Assembly: GCF_030708075.1 (NCBI RefSeq)
Contig: NZ_CP117982.1
Span: forward strand, 2,844,672 to 2,908,671
Length of the DNA: 64,000 bases
Source of the DNA: Candidatus Epulonipiscium viviparus
Lineage (GTDB): Bacteria > Bacillota > Clostridia > Lachnospirales > Cellulosilyticaceae
Reading direction: 5' to 3'
Below, piece after piece: positions 1 through 9,241 of the stretch. The notes under the pieces were generated by a model. The model searched no databases. It was not told the DNA's origin and saw only the letters and a list, made by a program, of their open reading frames with translations. Each line of letters starts with the position of its first letter. The stretch's first letter is position 1. The position numbers and the translations under genes were made by a program.

Positions 1-351
1 TAATTTCACCCTGTCTAGCTTTTTGATACAACCCTTTAGTATCTCGTTTTTCGCACTCTTCTAAAGAAGTATTAACGTAGATTTCAACAAAGTCTTTGCC
101 TATAATGTTCTTAGCATTCTCTCGATCTTTTTCAAAAGGTGAAATTGCGGCAACTAATACAATGATACCTGCATCATTTAATAGCTTGCTCACTTCTGGA
201 ATTCGACGAATATTTTCTACTCTATCCTCCTCTGAAAATCCCAGGTTATTATTTAGACCGATTCTAATGTTATCGCCATCTAATAGCATGGTATGTTTTC
301 CAAAAACTGCTAACATTTTCTCCAAAGCATTTGCGAGAGTAGATTTACCTG
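1..351 (-). pseudogene. Duplicated fragment of the APS-kinase (CysC) domain
   Basis: This stretch aligns with 5358-5708 inside the intact cysNC gene, with only five mismatches by eye. Translated on the minus strand it keeps the CysC part of the protein from the middle of the P-loop (the GKST half of GLSGSGKST) towards the C-terminus. The glycine-rich first half of the P-loop and the whole CysN domain are missing, because homology stops abruptly at 351, where an unrelated glycosidase-like sequence begins. The fragment therefore has no start and cannot bind ATP normally. It runs off the left edge of the window, so its 3' end is not seen. I read it as the right end of a segmental duplication of the cysNC region, not as a functional kinase. 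Confidence 0.85.
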
Positions 352-850
352 GTAGCTATCTTAATATAATTTGCTCGTGGTTGATCACTTCGATATATAT
401 CACAGAAATCGATGCGGTTGAATGTGACCATAACTCCGTCGATAGTATTGTGTGTAGCAACTTCCCAATCGTCTTCAGTATTATTTCGAGACAGGCGGAT
501 GTCGATCCATTCTGGTAATGTACTCAGTTTCACACGGGGCATAGTAGTTGTAGTTGCTGTTACCTGATAAAATCCAGAATATTCCTCGTTTGCCAGAGCA
601 CCTGCTATTATAATCTCATCTTCATGAGCAATTTCACAAGATACAACCCAGCCAACAGGTTTAGCATATTTGTGGACCCATCTGCTATAAAATACATGAA
701 CATGACCATCTTCGCCATAAATTGGAGCACAGCCCCAAACTCTATAAAGAGGTGTTTCGAGAATTCTAGTTATTTCTGTTAAGCTTTTGCAGAACTCGCT
801 TTCTACATGCTCAGGTTGCTTCATTACATGACATGTTCTGGTTTTTTCAT
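352..850 (-). pseudogene. Decayed GH43-like beta-propeller glycosidase remnant
   Basis: A minus-strand reading contains a segment resembling the first blades of GH43/GH117-type five-bladed propeller glycosidases: a WGCAPIYGEDG stretch, then HVFYSRW, then a GWVVSCEIAH stretch. The usual protein is far longer. Here it is cut at 351/352 by the duplicated CysC fragment, and the frame stops a few bases into that fragment. The start is broken too. An AAGGAG Shine-Dalgarno at 861-866 leads to an ATG at 850 that reads only MKKPEHVM before a stop. An imperfect copy of the same start, reading MKQPEHV, begins at 824, 26 bases on and in the frame of the body. Truncation plus a frameshifting duplication make this a pseudogene. 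The family assignment is tentative because the middle portion is degraded. Confidence 0.55.
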
Positions 851-1020
851 GACATTTACTCCTTAAAAGAAAAATTATAAGTATAGTTTTAACCAATTTT
901 TTGCCATTTATACAAAAAAATAATTTATTGTAAATAAGCGATCGCTATTAATGTGTATAATTATTATGATATTAACCATAATAATTAATATGAATTTCAT
1001 TATAGAAAGGAATTGGATGA

Positions 1021-2802
1021 ATGTTAGATATTAAAATATTTGTAGCGCATACGCAAGAGAATAGTATTACGGTGGAAAACCCACTATATCAAAATATTAT
1101 AACGCAGTCGACAGGTGAGACGAAATTTATTAGAGACAGCGAAGGGAACAACATTTCGAACAAGTACGATAAATACCAGTATTTAACAGTGCAATACTGG
1201 GCATGGAAGAACGCAGAAGCAGACTATTACGGGCTAGGAATGGAAAACAAGTACCTAAGTTTTTCGAAGAGTAATATTCGTAATAACGCCAAAACTGATT
1301 TTGTATATCCGGCTCTATACTTCGATGAACATCCGACAATAGACCCACCGATTAAATTTGAGTATCTCAATAAACAAGTGATTGAGAAGTTAAATTTATT
1401 TGAGCAACCGATGCGAGAACTGATAGAGCAGCACGACATGATAATCACCTCACCAGTGGAGTGGGATATAGCGGTGATGGATCAGTTTGAAATTCCTTCT
1501 ATCTTCGATAACAAGCTAGAGGCAGTGTTGAATATTATCAAGGTAACGAGTCCAGAAATGGCATTAGTAGCCGAGGAGTATTTGAAAGGGCGCATATACT
1601 ATCCGGGATCTTTATATATTATGAAGAAAGAGCTATTTCATGAGTATTGTAACTGGAGTTTTAAAATATTAGAGGAGTTAGAGAATCAGACAGACTTTAG
1701 CAATTATTCTGTAGAAGGGTTAAAAATGCTATATCATGTAAGTGAACGATTGCTAGGAATATACTATAGTTATATAAAGAAGCAAGGCAAATATAGATTA
1801 GCCGAGCTCGACTGGTGCGAGGTGGAGCATGTAGCTGTAGAAGAAGAGGTGATGCCGGCATTTGCAGATACATCAGACTGTATAGTATTAACAACAGATG
1901 ATAGGTTCATCATCGGTGCTGCGGCAACTTTGATATCACTGGTCAAAACTTCCAATGTAAATAATAACTATGACATCATCATCTTTCATAAGGATTTATC
2001 GGAGAAGTCCAAAAACTTGTTGCGTAATGTCGTTGTGCAGCGCATTAACTTTAGTCTTAGATTCTACGATGTTGGTTATGAAATGAGTACTTATAATGTT
2101 TATAAGCCCGGTAATTATTGGCAACCATGCGTATACTTTAAATTATTAATTCCTTCTATAATGCATAATTATAAAAAAAGTTTACATTTAGATTGTGATT
2201 TAATCATATTAGAAGATATAGCTAATCTGTTGAGTATTGATTTAAAAGGAAACGCTGTAGCTGGATGTGTAGATAAGGGAACTATAACAACTTCTATACG
2301 CAGAACATGGGCTAATAAGTATTACCATGAAAAATTGCGTATAACTAATATTGTAGAATATTTCAATTGTGGAGTTACTGTATTTAATATAAATGAGGTT
2401 CATAAAATAACTTCTTCGGTAGAACTTTTACACGAAGCAGAAAAAAAATATCTAACTGTAGAACAAGATATATTATCCAAATCATTTATGAACCATATTT
2501 ATATATTACCACAGAGTTGGAATCTAACCATAGATTTTCTAGGTACAGTAATGAATTTATATAAACAATATCTTCCTGCAAATATCTATCAAGAATATTT
2601 AGATGCAAGGCAAAAACCTAAAATAATTCATTATGTAAGTGCTTTAAAACCTTGGGATAACCCAAATTTGGAATATGCAAGTTATTGGTGGGATACCGTA
2701 CGTGGAACAGAAATATATGAAATGGCTATAAATTCACAAATACAAAAAAGTTGTTCTGAAAATATAAAAAAAACAACTAAAAAGTTTATGGATACATTAT
2801 AA
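1021..2802 (+). CDS. Two-domain glycosyltransferase: DUF4422 domain followed by GT8 domain
   Basis: The 593-residue product has an N-terminal region (about 1-265) like DUF4422 putative glycosyltransferases, with an IFVAHTQ opening, PLYQ and a YQYLTVQYWAWKN stretch. The C-terminal half (about 285-560) is a GT8 (LgtC/GatL-type) domain with the nucleotide-sugar/metal-binding LDCDLII motif (DxD) and the HYVSALKPW end typical of GT8. No signal peptide or membrane segment is seen, so it probably acts in the cytoplasm on a lipid- or protein-linked glycan. The start follows a GAAAGGA ribosome site. It is the only plus-strand gene in the left 21 kb and faces the decoration genes, ending at a terminator hairpin. 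Its position beside methyltransferases and a sulfotransferase suggests surface-glycan assembly (inference). The sugar transferred cannot be told. Confidence 0.82.
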   Translation: MLDIKIFVAHTQENSITVENPLYQNIITQSTGETKFIRDSEGNNISNKYDKYQYLTVQYWAWKNAEADYYGLGMENKYLSFSKSNIRNNAKTDFVYPALYFDEHPTIDPPIKFEYLNKQVIEKLNLFEQPMRELIEQHDMIITSPVEWDIAVMDQFEIPSIFDNKLEAVLNIIKVTSPEMALVAEEYLKGRIYYPGSLYIMKKELFHEYCNWSFKILEELENQTDFSNYSVEGLKMLYHVSERLLGIYYSYIKKQGKYRLAELDWCEVEHVAVEEEVMPAFADTSDCIVLTTDDRFIIGAAATLISLVKTSNVNNNYDIIIFHKDLSEKSKNLLRNVVVQRINFSLRFYDVGYEMSTYNVYKPGNYWQPCVYFKLLIPSIMHNYKKSLHLDCDLIILEDIANLLSIDLKGNAVAGCVDKGTITTSIRRTWANKYYHEKLRITNIVEYFNCGVTVFNINEVHKITSSVELLHEAEKKYLTVEQDILSKSFMNHIYILPQSWNLTIDFLGTVMNLYKQYLPANIYQEYLDARQKPKIIHYVSALKPWDNPNLEYASYWWDTVRGTEIYEMAINSQIQKSCSENIKKTTKKFMDTL

Positions 2803-2821
2803 TTACGAAAGTAATAAATTG

Positions 2822-2855
2822 CTCCTGCTGATAACAATAGCAGGAGTTGTTTTAT
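2822..2855 (+). terminator. Rho-independent terminator after the DUF4422-GT8 gene
   Basis: An 8-bp perfect stem (CTCCTGCT / AGCAGGAG) with a 9-base loop is followed by TTGTTTTAT. It lies 20 bases after the stop codon at 2802. Confidence 0.75.
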
Positions 2856-2904
2856 AATGTTTAAATTTCCATATATTAGTAGTTTTAATACTTATTTTGA
2901 CTTT

Positions 2905-4026
2905 TTATTTTTGAACTGCATATAATACAGTTTCATATTGTTTACCGCCGCCCCCACCATAATGTCTCAAATACATAGTATATTTTGGATTGATATTCTT
3001 AAGCCAATTGGTGATAATGATTACATCTTCCAGTTTATGATAAACACAAATTGCTAATTTGGGAGCATATTGTTTAATTAATTGTTCTCCACCTTTTAGC
3101 GCTTCTAATTCTGCTCCTTCAATATCCATTTTTATAAATGTAGGAATTTCACGGATATTCGTTTTATCGTGAATAAAATAATTATCTAAAGTATCAACAT
3201 GAATTATAATATTTCCTTCCATATCAATTTTAGAACATTTCATTTCCGAAGTATTATTAAATCTAAGAGTTTCTTTTTTATCCCATAATCCTACGTCATA
3301 AATTTCATAATTATTAATAGAGGATATCTCCAAAACTTGTTTGGATAATCTAGCTAGTTCAGGATCAGCTTCAAATAAATATATCTGTTTATAAATTCGA
3401 TTACATTTTTCAGCAAACTCAATGGAAGTGCCTCCGTTATATACACCTACATCCACAAAAACTTCATTTTTACTCAAAGAAATAATATCTGTGTCAAAAT
3501 AATGTCCTTCAAATAATATTTTAAGAATATCAATTATATTAGTTGGATCTATACCGCTAGATAGTAAAAATCCAAATATTTCAGAAAAATAAGTGTGAGA
3601 TGCAATTATAATAGGTGTATCAGAATAAGTTGACAATAATTCTGCTTTAGATATTACCTTTATTCCATCTTCTGTTTTTACATTGTCGATATCACTAGGA
3701 TTACTTACGCAAAATATAACCTTTTTAATATCTTTTATTGCTTCAAATATCGAGTGTCCTAATACACCTGCTCCATAAATTATAACTGTTGGATTGCTAA
3801 ATTTTTCCACTTCTTTTCTTAGTGTTATTTTTTCTTCTGGATTTACAGCATCTGCTGCAGAACTCACATTTAATTTTCCTAATTCCTCAATACTTGCAGG
3901 TGTTTGTTTATATGCATACTGTATTCTTTTGTCAAAGATCTCACGTGACAAGTCATCCGCTAAGCTTTCATAAGCCGTTTTTATTTCAGTAAAAGTTATC
4001 TTAGTTGTTCCAGTTTCGTCTATCAT
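2905..4026 (-). CDS. FkbM-family methyltransferase with N-terminal Rossmann domain (copy A)
   Basis: The 373-residue protein has three parts. About 55 helical residues come first, followed by a Rossmann-type segment with VIIYGAGVLG (about 81-90) resembling the sugar-nucleotide/PglD-like N-terminal module. The last part is an SAM-dependent FkbM methyltransferase domain, with FVDVGVYNGGTS (SAM loop), YLFEADP and FIKMDIEGAE. FkbM enzymes usually O-methylate sugars or polyketides, and the setting between a glycosyltransferase and PAPS-synthesis genes points to a glycan substrate (inference). The start follows AAGGAG by 7 bases. It is a tandem paralogue of the next gene, strongly conserved at both ends and divergent around residues 150-250, which may alter acceptor specificity. 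No terminator is evident between the two copies. Confidence 0.85.
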   Translation of the reverse strand: MIDETGTTKITFTEIKTAYESLADDLSREIFDKRIQYAYKQTPASIEELGKLNVSSAADAVNPEEKITLRKEVEKFSNPTVIIYGAGVLGHSIFEAIKDIKKVIFCVSNPSDIDNVKTEDGIKVISKAELLSTYSDTPIIIASHTYFSEIFGFLLSSGIDPTNIIDILKILFEGHYFDTDIISLSKNEVFVDVGVYNGGTSIEFAEKCNRIYKQIYLFEADPELARLSKQVLEISSINNYEIYDVGLWDKKETLRFNNTSEMKCSKIDMEGNIIIHVDTLDNYFIHDKTNIREIPTFIKMDIEGAELEALKGGEQLIKQYAPKLAICVYHKLEDVIIITNWLKNINPKYTMYLRHYGGGGGKQYETVLYAVQK

Positions 4027-4101
4027 AATATTTACTCCTTATTAATAATTTAAATAGTTTAATTTCCATATATTAGTAGTTTTAATACTTGTTTTGATTT
4101 T

Positions 4102-5220
4102 TTATTTTTGAATGGCATATAATACAGTTTCATATGCTGAGTTCGTACCACTACCATGATGTCTCAAATACATAGTATATTTTGGGTTGATATTCTTAAG
4201 CCAATTGGTGATAATGATCACATCTTCTAGTTTATGATAAACACAGATTGCTAATTTGGGAGCATATTGTTTAATTAATTGTTCTCCACCTTTTAGCGCT
4301 TCTAATTCTGCTCCTTCAATATCCATTTTTATGAATGTAGGAATTTCACGGATATTCGTTTTATCGTGAATAAAATAATTATCTAAAGTATCAACATGAA
4401 TTATAATATTTCCTTCTGTAGTAATACAATTAGCACTACTTTGAGTATTTTCAAATTTAAGTGTATCTTTTTTATCCCATAATCCTACATCATAAATTTC
4501 ATAATTACTAATAGAGGATATCTCCAAATTTTGTTTGGATAATTTAGCTAGTTTGGGATCAGCTTCAAATAAATATATTTTTTTATAATTTTGTTTATAT
4601 TTTTCAGCAAATTCAATCGAAGTGCTTGCATTATATACACCAACATCAACAAAAACTTCATTTTCGTTGAAAGAAATTATACTTTTATCAAAATAATTAT
4701 TTTCAAACATAAATTTTAAAATATTTATTATATGCTCTGGATGTATGCCAATAGATATTAAAGAATCTAATATTTCTGAAAAATAAGTGTGAGAGGCAAT
4801 TATAATAGGTGTATCAGAATAAGTTGGCAATAATTCTTCTTTAGATATTACCTTTACCCCATCTTCTGTTTTTATATTGTCGATATCACTAGGATTACTG
4901 ACGCAAAATATAACCTTTTTAATATCTTTTATTGCTTCAAATATCGAGTGTCCTAATATACCTGCTCCATAAATTATAACTGTTGGATTGCTAAATTTTT
5001 CCACTTCTTTTCTTAGTGTTATTTTTTCTTCTGGATTCACAATATCTACTGCAGGACTCACATTTAATTTTCCTAATTCCTCAATACTTGCAGGTGTTTG
5101 TTTATATGCATACTGTATTCTTTTGTCAAAGATCTCACGTGACAAGTCATCCGCTAAGCTTTCATAAGCCGTTTTTATTTCAGTAAAAGTTATCTTAGTT
5201 GTTCCAGTTTCGTCCATCAT
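4102..5220 (-). CDS. FkbM-family methyltransferase with N-terminal Rossmann domain (copy B)
   Basis: The 372-residue product shares the layout of its downstream paralogue: an N-terminal helical segment, a VIIYGAGILG Rossmann loop, then an FkbM domain with FVDVGVYNASTS, YLFEADP and FIKMDIEGAE. The acceptor-side middle region (ITTEG in place of IDMEG, plus many changes between residues 150 and 250) differs most, so the two copies may methylate different positions. It follows cysNC on the same strand with a 15-base gap and is probably in one transcript with it. The ribosome site AAGGAG sits inside sequence derived from the end of cysNC. The substrate is not determinable from sequence. Confidence 0.85.
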   Translation of the reverse strand: MMDETGTTKITFTEIKTAYESLADDLSREIFDKRIQYAYKQTPASIEELGKLNVSPAVDIVNPEEKITLRKEVEKFSNPTVIIYGAGILGHSIFEAIKDIKKVIFCVSNPSDIDNIKTEDGVKVISKEELLPTYSDTPIIIASHTYFSEILDSLISIGIHPEHIINILKFMFENNYFDKSIISFNENEVFVDVGVYNASTSIEFAEKYKQNYKKIYLFEADPKLAKLSKQNLEISSISNYEIYDVGLWDKKDTLKFENTQSSANCITTEGNIIIHVDTLDNYFIHDKTNIREIPTFIKMDIEGAELEALKGGEQLIKQYAPKLAICVYHKLEDVIIITNWLKNINPKYTMYLRHHGSGTNSAYETVLYAIQK

Positions 5221-5235
5221 AATATTTACTCCTTA

Positions 5236-7053
5236 TTAATAATTTAAATAGTTTAATATTTGATTTATAATTTCTTCCACACTGTTGTTTTGAGTGTCGG
5301 CAATAAAGTCGGGATTTGCTGGTACTTCATAAGGGCTAGATATTCCTGTAAATTTGCTAATTTCACCCTGTCTAGCTTTTTGATACAACCCTTTAGTATC
5401 TCGTTTTTCGCACTCTTCTAAAGAAGTATTAACGTAGATTTCAACAAAGTCTTTGCCTATAATGTTCTTAGCATTCTCTCGATCTTTTTCAAAAGGTGAA
5501 ATTGCGGCAACTAATACAATGATACCTGCATCATTTAATAGCTTGCTCACTTCTGCAATTCGACGAATATTTTCTACTCTATCCTCCTCTGAAAATCCCA
5601 GGTTATTATTTAGACCGATTCTAATGTTATCGCCATCTAATAGCATGGTGTGTTTTCCTAAAATTGTTAACATTTTCTCCAAAGCATTTGCGAGAGTAGA
5701 TTTACCTGATCCAGATAATCCGGTAAACCAAATTGTTTTAGGAATTTGATTTTTCAATAATGAACGGATTTCTTTTGTAACATAGAGGTTTTGCCATGTT
5801 AAATTATCAGAACGATATAATATGTGTTCAATGACTCCGCACGCTGCAGTCATGTTAGTAATTCTGTTGATTAAAATAAAACGTCCTAATTCAGGAGTCT
5901 GATTAAATTTATCTAATACCACTTTTTCGGATAATGAAACATCGCAATTTATTAAGTCATTCTTCTGTGCCTGTTCTTGTAAAATATGCTTTCCAGAATT
6001 CACATTAACGCAATAATGAATTTTTATTATAGTGGCTGGGATAACCTTGGTTCCCACTTTTAATAAATAATTTCTGCCTACAAGTAATTCTTCATCGTCC
6101 ATCCATAGCAAATTTGCTCTAAATAAACGTCCTATAGTCTGTTTTTTATTTTTTGTGATTACGCATCCTCGAGAGCAATCGACTTCGCGATCCAATACCA
6201 AAGTTACAGCTTGTTGCGTATCAACTGCTACAACATCCTTATCCATTAATAAGATTTGCTTAATATCTGCTGTCTCTCCACTTGGAAATATATAAACCGC
6301 ATCATTTAAAGCTAGTTTACCTTGCATAACCTGCCCTTGAAAACCTCTAAACGTATGATCAGGACGACTCACTCGTTGCACTGTCATCAAAAATGGTTTT
6401 TCTGTGGCAGTAACTGCAACATCCACTTCCTCTAAGTATTGCAATAACGGAATGCTTTCATACCAAAACATATTAATAGATAACCTTGTGATATTATCTC
6501 CTTTAGACGCAGCGATAGGAATGGTAAATAAGCTTTGATAATTAAATGATTCCATGAGCGTATATATATCATGTCTTATATTTTCGAATACAGATTTTTT
6601 ATAATTGACTAGATCCATTTTATTAATTGCAAAGACAAAATTGCGTATACCCATTAGATTACAAATTCTAGTATGGCGTTTTGTCTGTCGCAAAATACCC
6701 TTTGTAGCATCAACTAATATAATTGCCAAATCACAAAATGATGCTCCCACTGCCATATTTCTAGTATACTCTTCATGTCCGGGAGTATCTGCAACAATAA
6801 AACTTCGTCTATCAGTGCTAAAATACCGATATGCTACATCGATCGTAATGCCTTGCTCTCTTTCCGCCGTAAGTCCATCTAATAGTAGGGCATAATCAAT
6901 CTCATCACCCGCGCTACCCTGTTTACTGTCCTCTACTAATGCCGCTTCTTGCTCCTTAAATATCAGTTTAGCGTCGCAGAGCATTCGTCCAATTAGAGTT
7001 GATTTTCCGTCATCCACACTACCACAAGTAATAAATTTTAATAATGTATTCAT
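5236..7053 (-). CDS. cysNC: Bifunctional sulfate adenylyltransferase large subunit / APS kinase (CysN-CysC fusion, NodQ-like)
   Basis: The 605-residue protein joins two activities. The CysN GTPase (about 1-430) shows GSVDDGKS (11-18), DTPGH (89-93) and NKMD (144-147), followed by EF-Tu-like beta-barrel domains. The CysC kinase (about 435-605) shows a complete P-loop GLSGSGKST (445-453) and a DGDNIR stretch. With CysD it makes adenylyl sulfate driven by GTP hydrolysis and then phosphorylates it to PAPS. The gene abuts the cysD stop with no gap, so the two are co-transcribed and probably translationally coupled. No PAPS or sulfite reductase gene is in the window and a sulfotransferase lies upstream, so PAPS is probably used for sulfation, as in rhizobial NodPQ/NodH (inference). 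A fragment of the CysC part is repeated at 1-351. Confidence 0.95.
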   Translation of the reverse strand: MNTLLKFITCGSVDDGKSTLIGRMLCDAKLIFKEQEAALVEDSKQGSAGDEIDYALLLDGLTAEREQGITIDVAYRYFSTDRRSFIVADTPGHEEYTRNMAVGASFCDLAIILVDATKGILRQTKRHTRICNLMGIRNFVFAINKMDLVNYKKSVFENIRHDIYTLMESFNYQSLFTIPIAASKGDNITRLSINMFWYESIPLLQYLEEVDVAVTATEKPFLMTVQRVSRPDHTFRGFQGQVMQGKLALNDAVYIFPSGETADIKQILLMDKDVVAVDTQQAVTLVLDREVDCSRGCVITKNKKQTIGRLFRANLLWMDDEELLVGRNYLLKVGTKVIPATIIKIHYCVNVNSGKHILQEQAQKNDLINCDVSLSEKVVLDKFNQTPELGRFILINRITNMTAACGVIEHILYRSDNLTWQNLYVTKEIRSLLKNQIPKTIWFTGLSGSGKSTLANALEKMLTILGKHTMLLDGDNIRIGLNNNLGFSEEDRVENIRRIAEVSKLLNDAGIIVLVAAISPFEKDRENAKNIIGKDFVEIYVNTSLEECEKRDTKGLYQKARQGEISKFTGISSPYEVPANPDFIADTQNNSVEEIINQILNYLNY

Positions 7054-7944
7054 TTAGAAATACCCCTCCTTTTTACGACGTTCCATGCTTCCACGAGCTT
7101 CATGATCAATAATTCGACTAACTCGTTCTGAAGATGTAGTATTTAACGTTTCGTTGATCACGCTGTCCAATGTATCGGCCGCGGATAAAGTAGCACCTGT
7201 TAGAGGGTAACATCCAAGGGTTCTAAATCGCACTGATTTTTGCTCTACTGTTTCTCCGGGTTTCAACTTCATTCTATCATCATCAATCATAATCAAATTG
7301 TTATCGCGTGCAACAACAGGACGTTCCTTTGCAAAATATAATGGAACGATTTCTATATTCTCTTGCTTAATATATTGCCACACATCTTTTTCAGTCCAAT
7401 TAGATATCGGAAATACACGAATGCTTTCACCTTTATTTATTTGAGTATTATACAAATCCCATAGTTCGGGGCGTTGATTTTTGGGATCCCAGGTGTGTGT
7501 ACTATTTCTAAACGAAAAGATGCGCTCTTTGGCACGAGAGGCTTCTTCATCACGCCTAGCTCCACCAAACGCTACATTAAAACCATATTTATCCAGAGCC
7601 TTTTTTAAAGCTTCGGTTTTCATAATATCCGTGTAAATGCTTCCATAATCAAAAGGATTAATATCTTTTTTAACCCCTTCTTCGTTTGTGTAAACAAGCA
7701 TTTCTATTCCAGCTTGCTTGGCTATGCGATCTCTAAATTCTATCATTTCGCGAAATTTCCACGTTGTATCTATATGCAATAATGGAAATGGAAGTTTTTC
7801 GGGATAAAAAGCCTTTAATGCTAAATGCAATAAACACGAACTGTCTTTACCGATCGAATATAGCATAACGGGTTTTTCGCATTCAGCCACTACTTCTCGA
7901 AAAATATAAATTGCCTCTGCTTCTAATCTATCTAAGTGTGACAT
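7054..7944 (-). CDS. cysD: Sulfate adenylyltransferase subunit 2 (CysD)
   Basis: The 296-residue product has the PP-loop ATP-pyrophosphatase motif SIGKDSS near residue 30, the [19 protein letters not shown] block and the [15 protein letters not shown] block, all characteristic of CysD/NodP. It binds ATP and sulfate and forms APS together with the GTPase CysN. The ATG at 7944 is preferred because it lies 9 bases from a GAGG ribosome site, whereas a GTG two codons earlier is too close to it. The gene lies 12 bases after the sulfotransferase stop and directly abuts cysNC, making a sulfotransferase-cysD-cysNC unit. Confidence 0.95.
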   Translation of the reverse strand: MSHLDRLEAEAIYIFREVVAECEKPVMLYSIGKDSSCLLHLALKAFYPEKLPFPLLHIDTTWKFREMIEFRDRIAKQAGIEMLVYTNEEGVKKDINPFDYGSIYTDIMKTEALKKALDKYGFNVAFGGARRDEEASRAKERIFSFRNSTHTWDPKNQRPELWDLYNTQINKGESIRVFPISNWTEKDVWQYIKQENIEIVPLYFAKERPVVARDNNLIMIDDDRMKLKPGETVEQKSVRFRTLGCYPLTGATLSAADTLDSVINETLNTTSSERVSRIIDHEARGSMERRKKEGYF

Positions 7945-7956
7945 GTTCACTCACCT

Positions 7957-9165
7957 CTACCGTATATGACTTCTCCACCTATTTTTAAATTTTTCGATAT
8001 CTGCATCAGAGTAAAAATGCTTAACATATGGTTCGTTAAAACACGCATCAAAATATTCTTGCGATATAACCAATTCTTTTTGAGCTTGCTTATATGAATC
8101 GGCTATCCATTTGTCTGCAGCCATATTACAATTCTCTAATTTATCAAAGGGTATTCCTACCCAAGATGATAATTCAGGAATAAGATTGTTGAGCTTTTCT
8201 AACTGATATACAAATACTTCAATATTTCCTTCTCTAATGATAGTATATCCTTTTTCCTTATCGAATGGGTATCTCATAATATCAATTACATTTTCGCAAA
8301 ATTGAGAAATATTTTGTTGAATAAGATATGGATCCACGATATCAAGATCATTCTTTTTCATATCTGGATAGCTATATCGCATCAAGCAATTATCAAATAT
8401 TTTTTGAACATCTATTTTTTCTGCCAAAGATACTTGGAATAGTCGAATAGATAAACCATTCACTCGTGAGTCGCCCATATGACTTATAAGGTGGTAAATT
8501 AACGATAAATTTTGTCCAATAGGTTCTCTTAGTCCAAAGGTTAATTTTAATTTATTATTTCTTTTTAAATTAACTTTTTTATTAAATATATATGAACTAT
8601 GTGGAAACAAATAACAGTCAATATCATTTTTGTTAAAAGTATATTTTAAAGTAAAATCTCCGGTTTTAGGAGGCATACAAAGAATAATTGGTTCATTGTG
8701 GTCATATATGGATAAAAAATGATTTAAACTGAGAGTCAAAGAATCAAGATATAGAGTAATGTCATTAATAAACTTATCCATCCAATCTGTATCTTCTGGA
8801 AAAGTTGACTCCACTTTCAAGAAAACTAAAACATTTTCAGCTTCATCATATGAAACCCAATTCTTAATATTCAATTTTTTAATTAATTCAGCTGCTGCAG
8901 CATTATATGCATCTGGCAGAGCGATTTGAATCATGGTATTTTCTTCTGCTACAAGCGCTTCAAATTTAGCCTGATCGACTACCTTATCAGCATCTACCAA
9001 TTTGCTCGCTTCTTGATTAGCATAATTGTAAAATGCGGTCACTTCGATGTTAAATGCTTTGAAAAGTTTTATTAGCTTGGCAGCTTCTTTGCCTACGCCG
9101 AGCATTACAATTTTATTTTCTCTATAGATCTGTAAATTGTTATCTGTTTTAAAAACGGGTATCAC
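7957..9165 (-). CDS. Putative carbohydrate sulfotransferase with N-terminal Rossmann domain
   Basis: The 402-residue protein has an N-terminal Rossmann-like part (IVMLGVGKEAAKLIKLF, about 19-35) similar in position to that of the neighbouring methyltransferases. Its C-terminal part resembles the NKWYS/capsular-polysaccharide sulfotransferase-like family. MPPKTGDFTLKYTF (about 164-177) fits the 5'-phosphosulfate loop (PKTG), and LREPIGQNLSLIYH (about 212-225) fits the 3'-phosphate-binding REP...S motif of PAPS enzymes. The C-terminal YSDADIEKFKNRW is also typical. No signal peptide is seen. The start is a GTG 8 bases after AGGAG. It heads an apparent operon with cysD and cysNC, which would supply its donor PAPS. 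A sugar acceptor is inferred from the neighbouring glycosyltransferase. It could instead be a non-catalytic relative, since the family is loosely conserved. Confidence 0.72.
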   Translation of the reverse strand: MIPVFKTDNNLQIYRENKIVMLGVGKEAAKLIKLFKAFNIEVTAFYNYANQEASKLVDADKVVDQAKFEALVAEENTMIQIALPDAYNAAAAELIKKLNIKNWVSYDEAENVLVFLKVESTFPEDTDWMDKFINDITLYLDSLTLSLNHFLSIYDHNEPIILCMPPKTGDFTLKYTFNKNDIDCYLFPHSSYIFNKKVNLKRNNKLKLTFGLREPIGQNLSLIYHLISHMGDSRVNGLSIRLFQVSLAEKIDVQKIFDNCLMRYSYPDMKKNDLDIVDPYLIQQNISQFCENVIDIMRYPFDKEKGYTIIREGNIEVFVYQLEKLNNLIPELSSWVGIPFDKLENCNMAADKWIADSYKQAQKELVISQEYFDACFNEPYVKHFYSDADIEKFKNRWRSHIR

Positions 9166-9241
9166 TCAATCATCTCCTGTCATATATTTTTTGTTAAAAT
9201 ATATTTTTATATTTCCACAAACAGCTATATTTTATACTTTA

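Larger units (their letters stand above)
2864..5254. repeat. Tandem duplication of a roughly 1.2-kb unit carrying an FkbM methyltransferase gene
   Basis: Unit A (2864-4060) and unit B (4061-5254) abut exactly. Each holds one methyltransferase gene, its AAGGAG ribosome site and its 3' flank (an AATTTCCATATATTAGTAG stretch). Both right ends contain the bases that, in unit B, encode the last residues and stop of the preceding cysNC gene (NYLNY, stop). The copy between the two methyltransferases is therefore a scar of that gene end. The units are nearly identical at both ends and diverge in the middle of the gene. Confidence 0.9.

Noticed and set aside
96-518. Plus-strand open frame across the left edge (and the matching one at 5453-5749)
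   Set aside because: Both are antisense shadows of the CysC coding sequence; their similarity only reflects the duplication.
938-945. GCGATCGC palindrome upstream of the first glycosyltransferase gene
   Set aside because: A single 8-bp palindrome with no second copy or spacing to a promoter; most likely chance or a restriction-type site.
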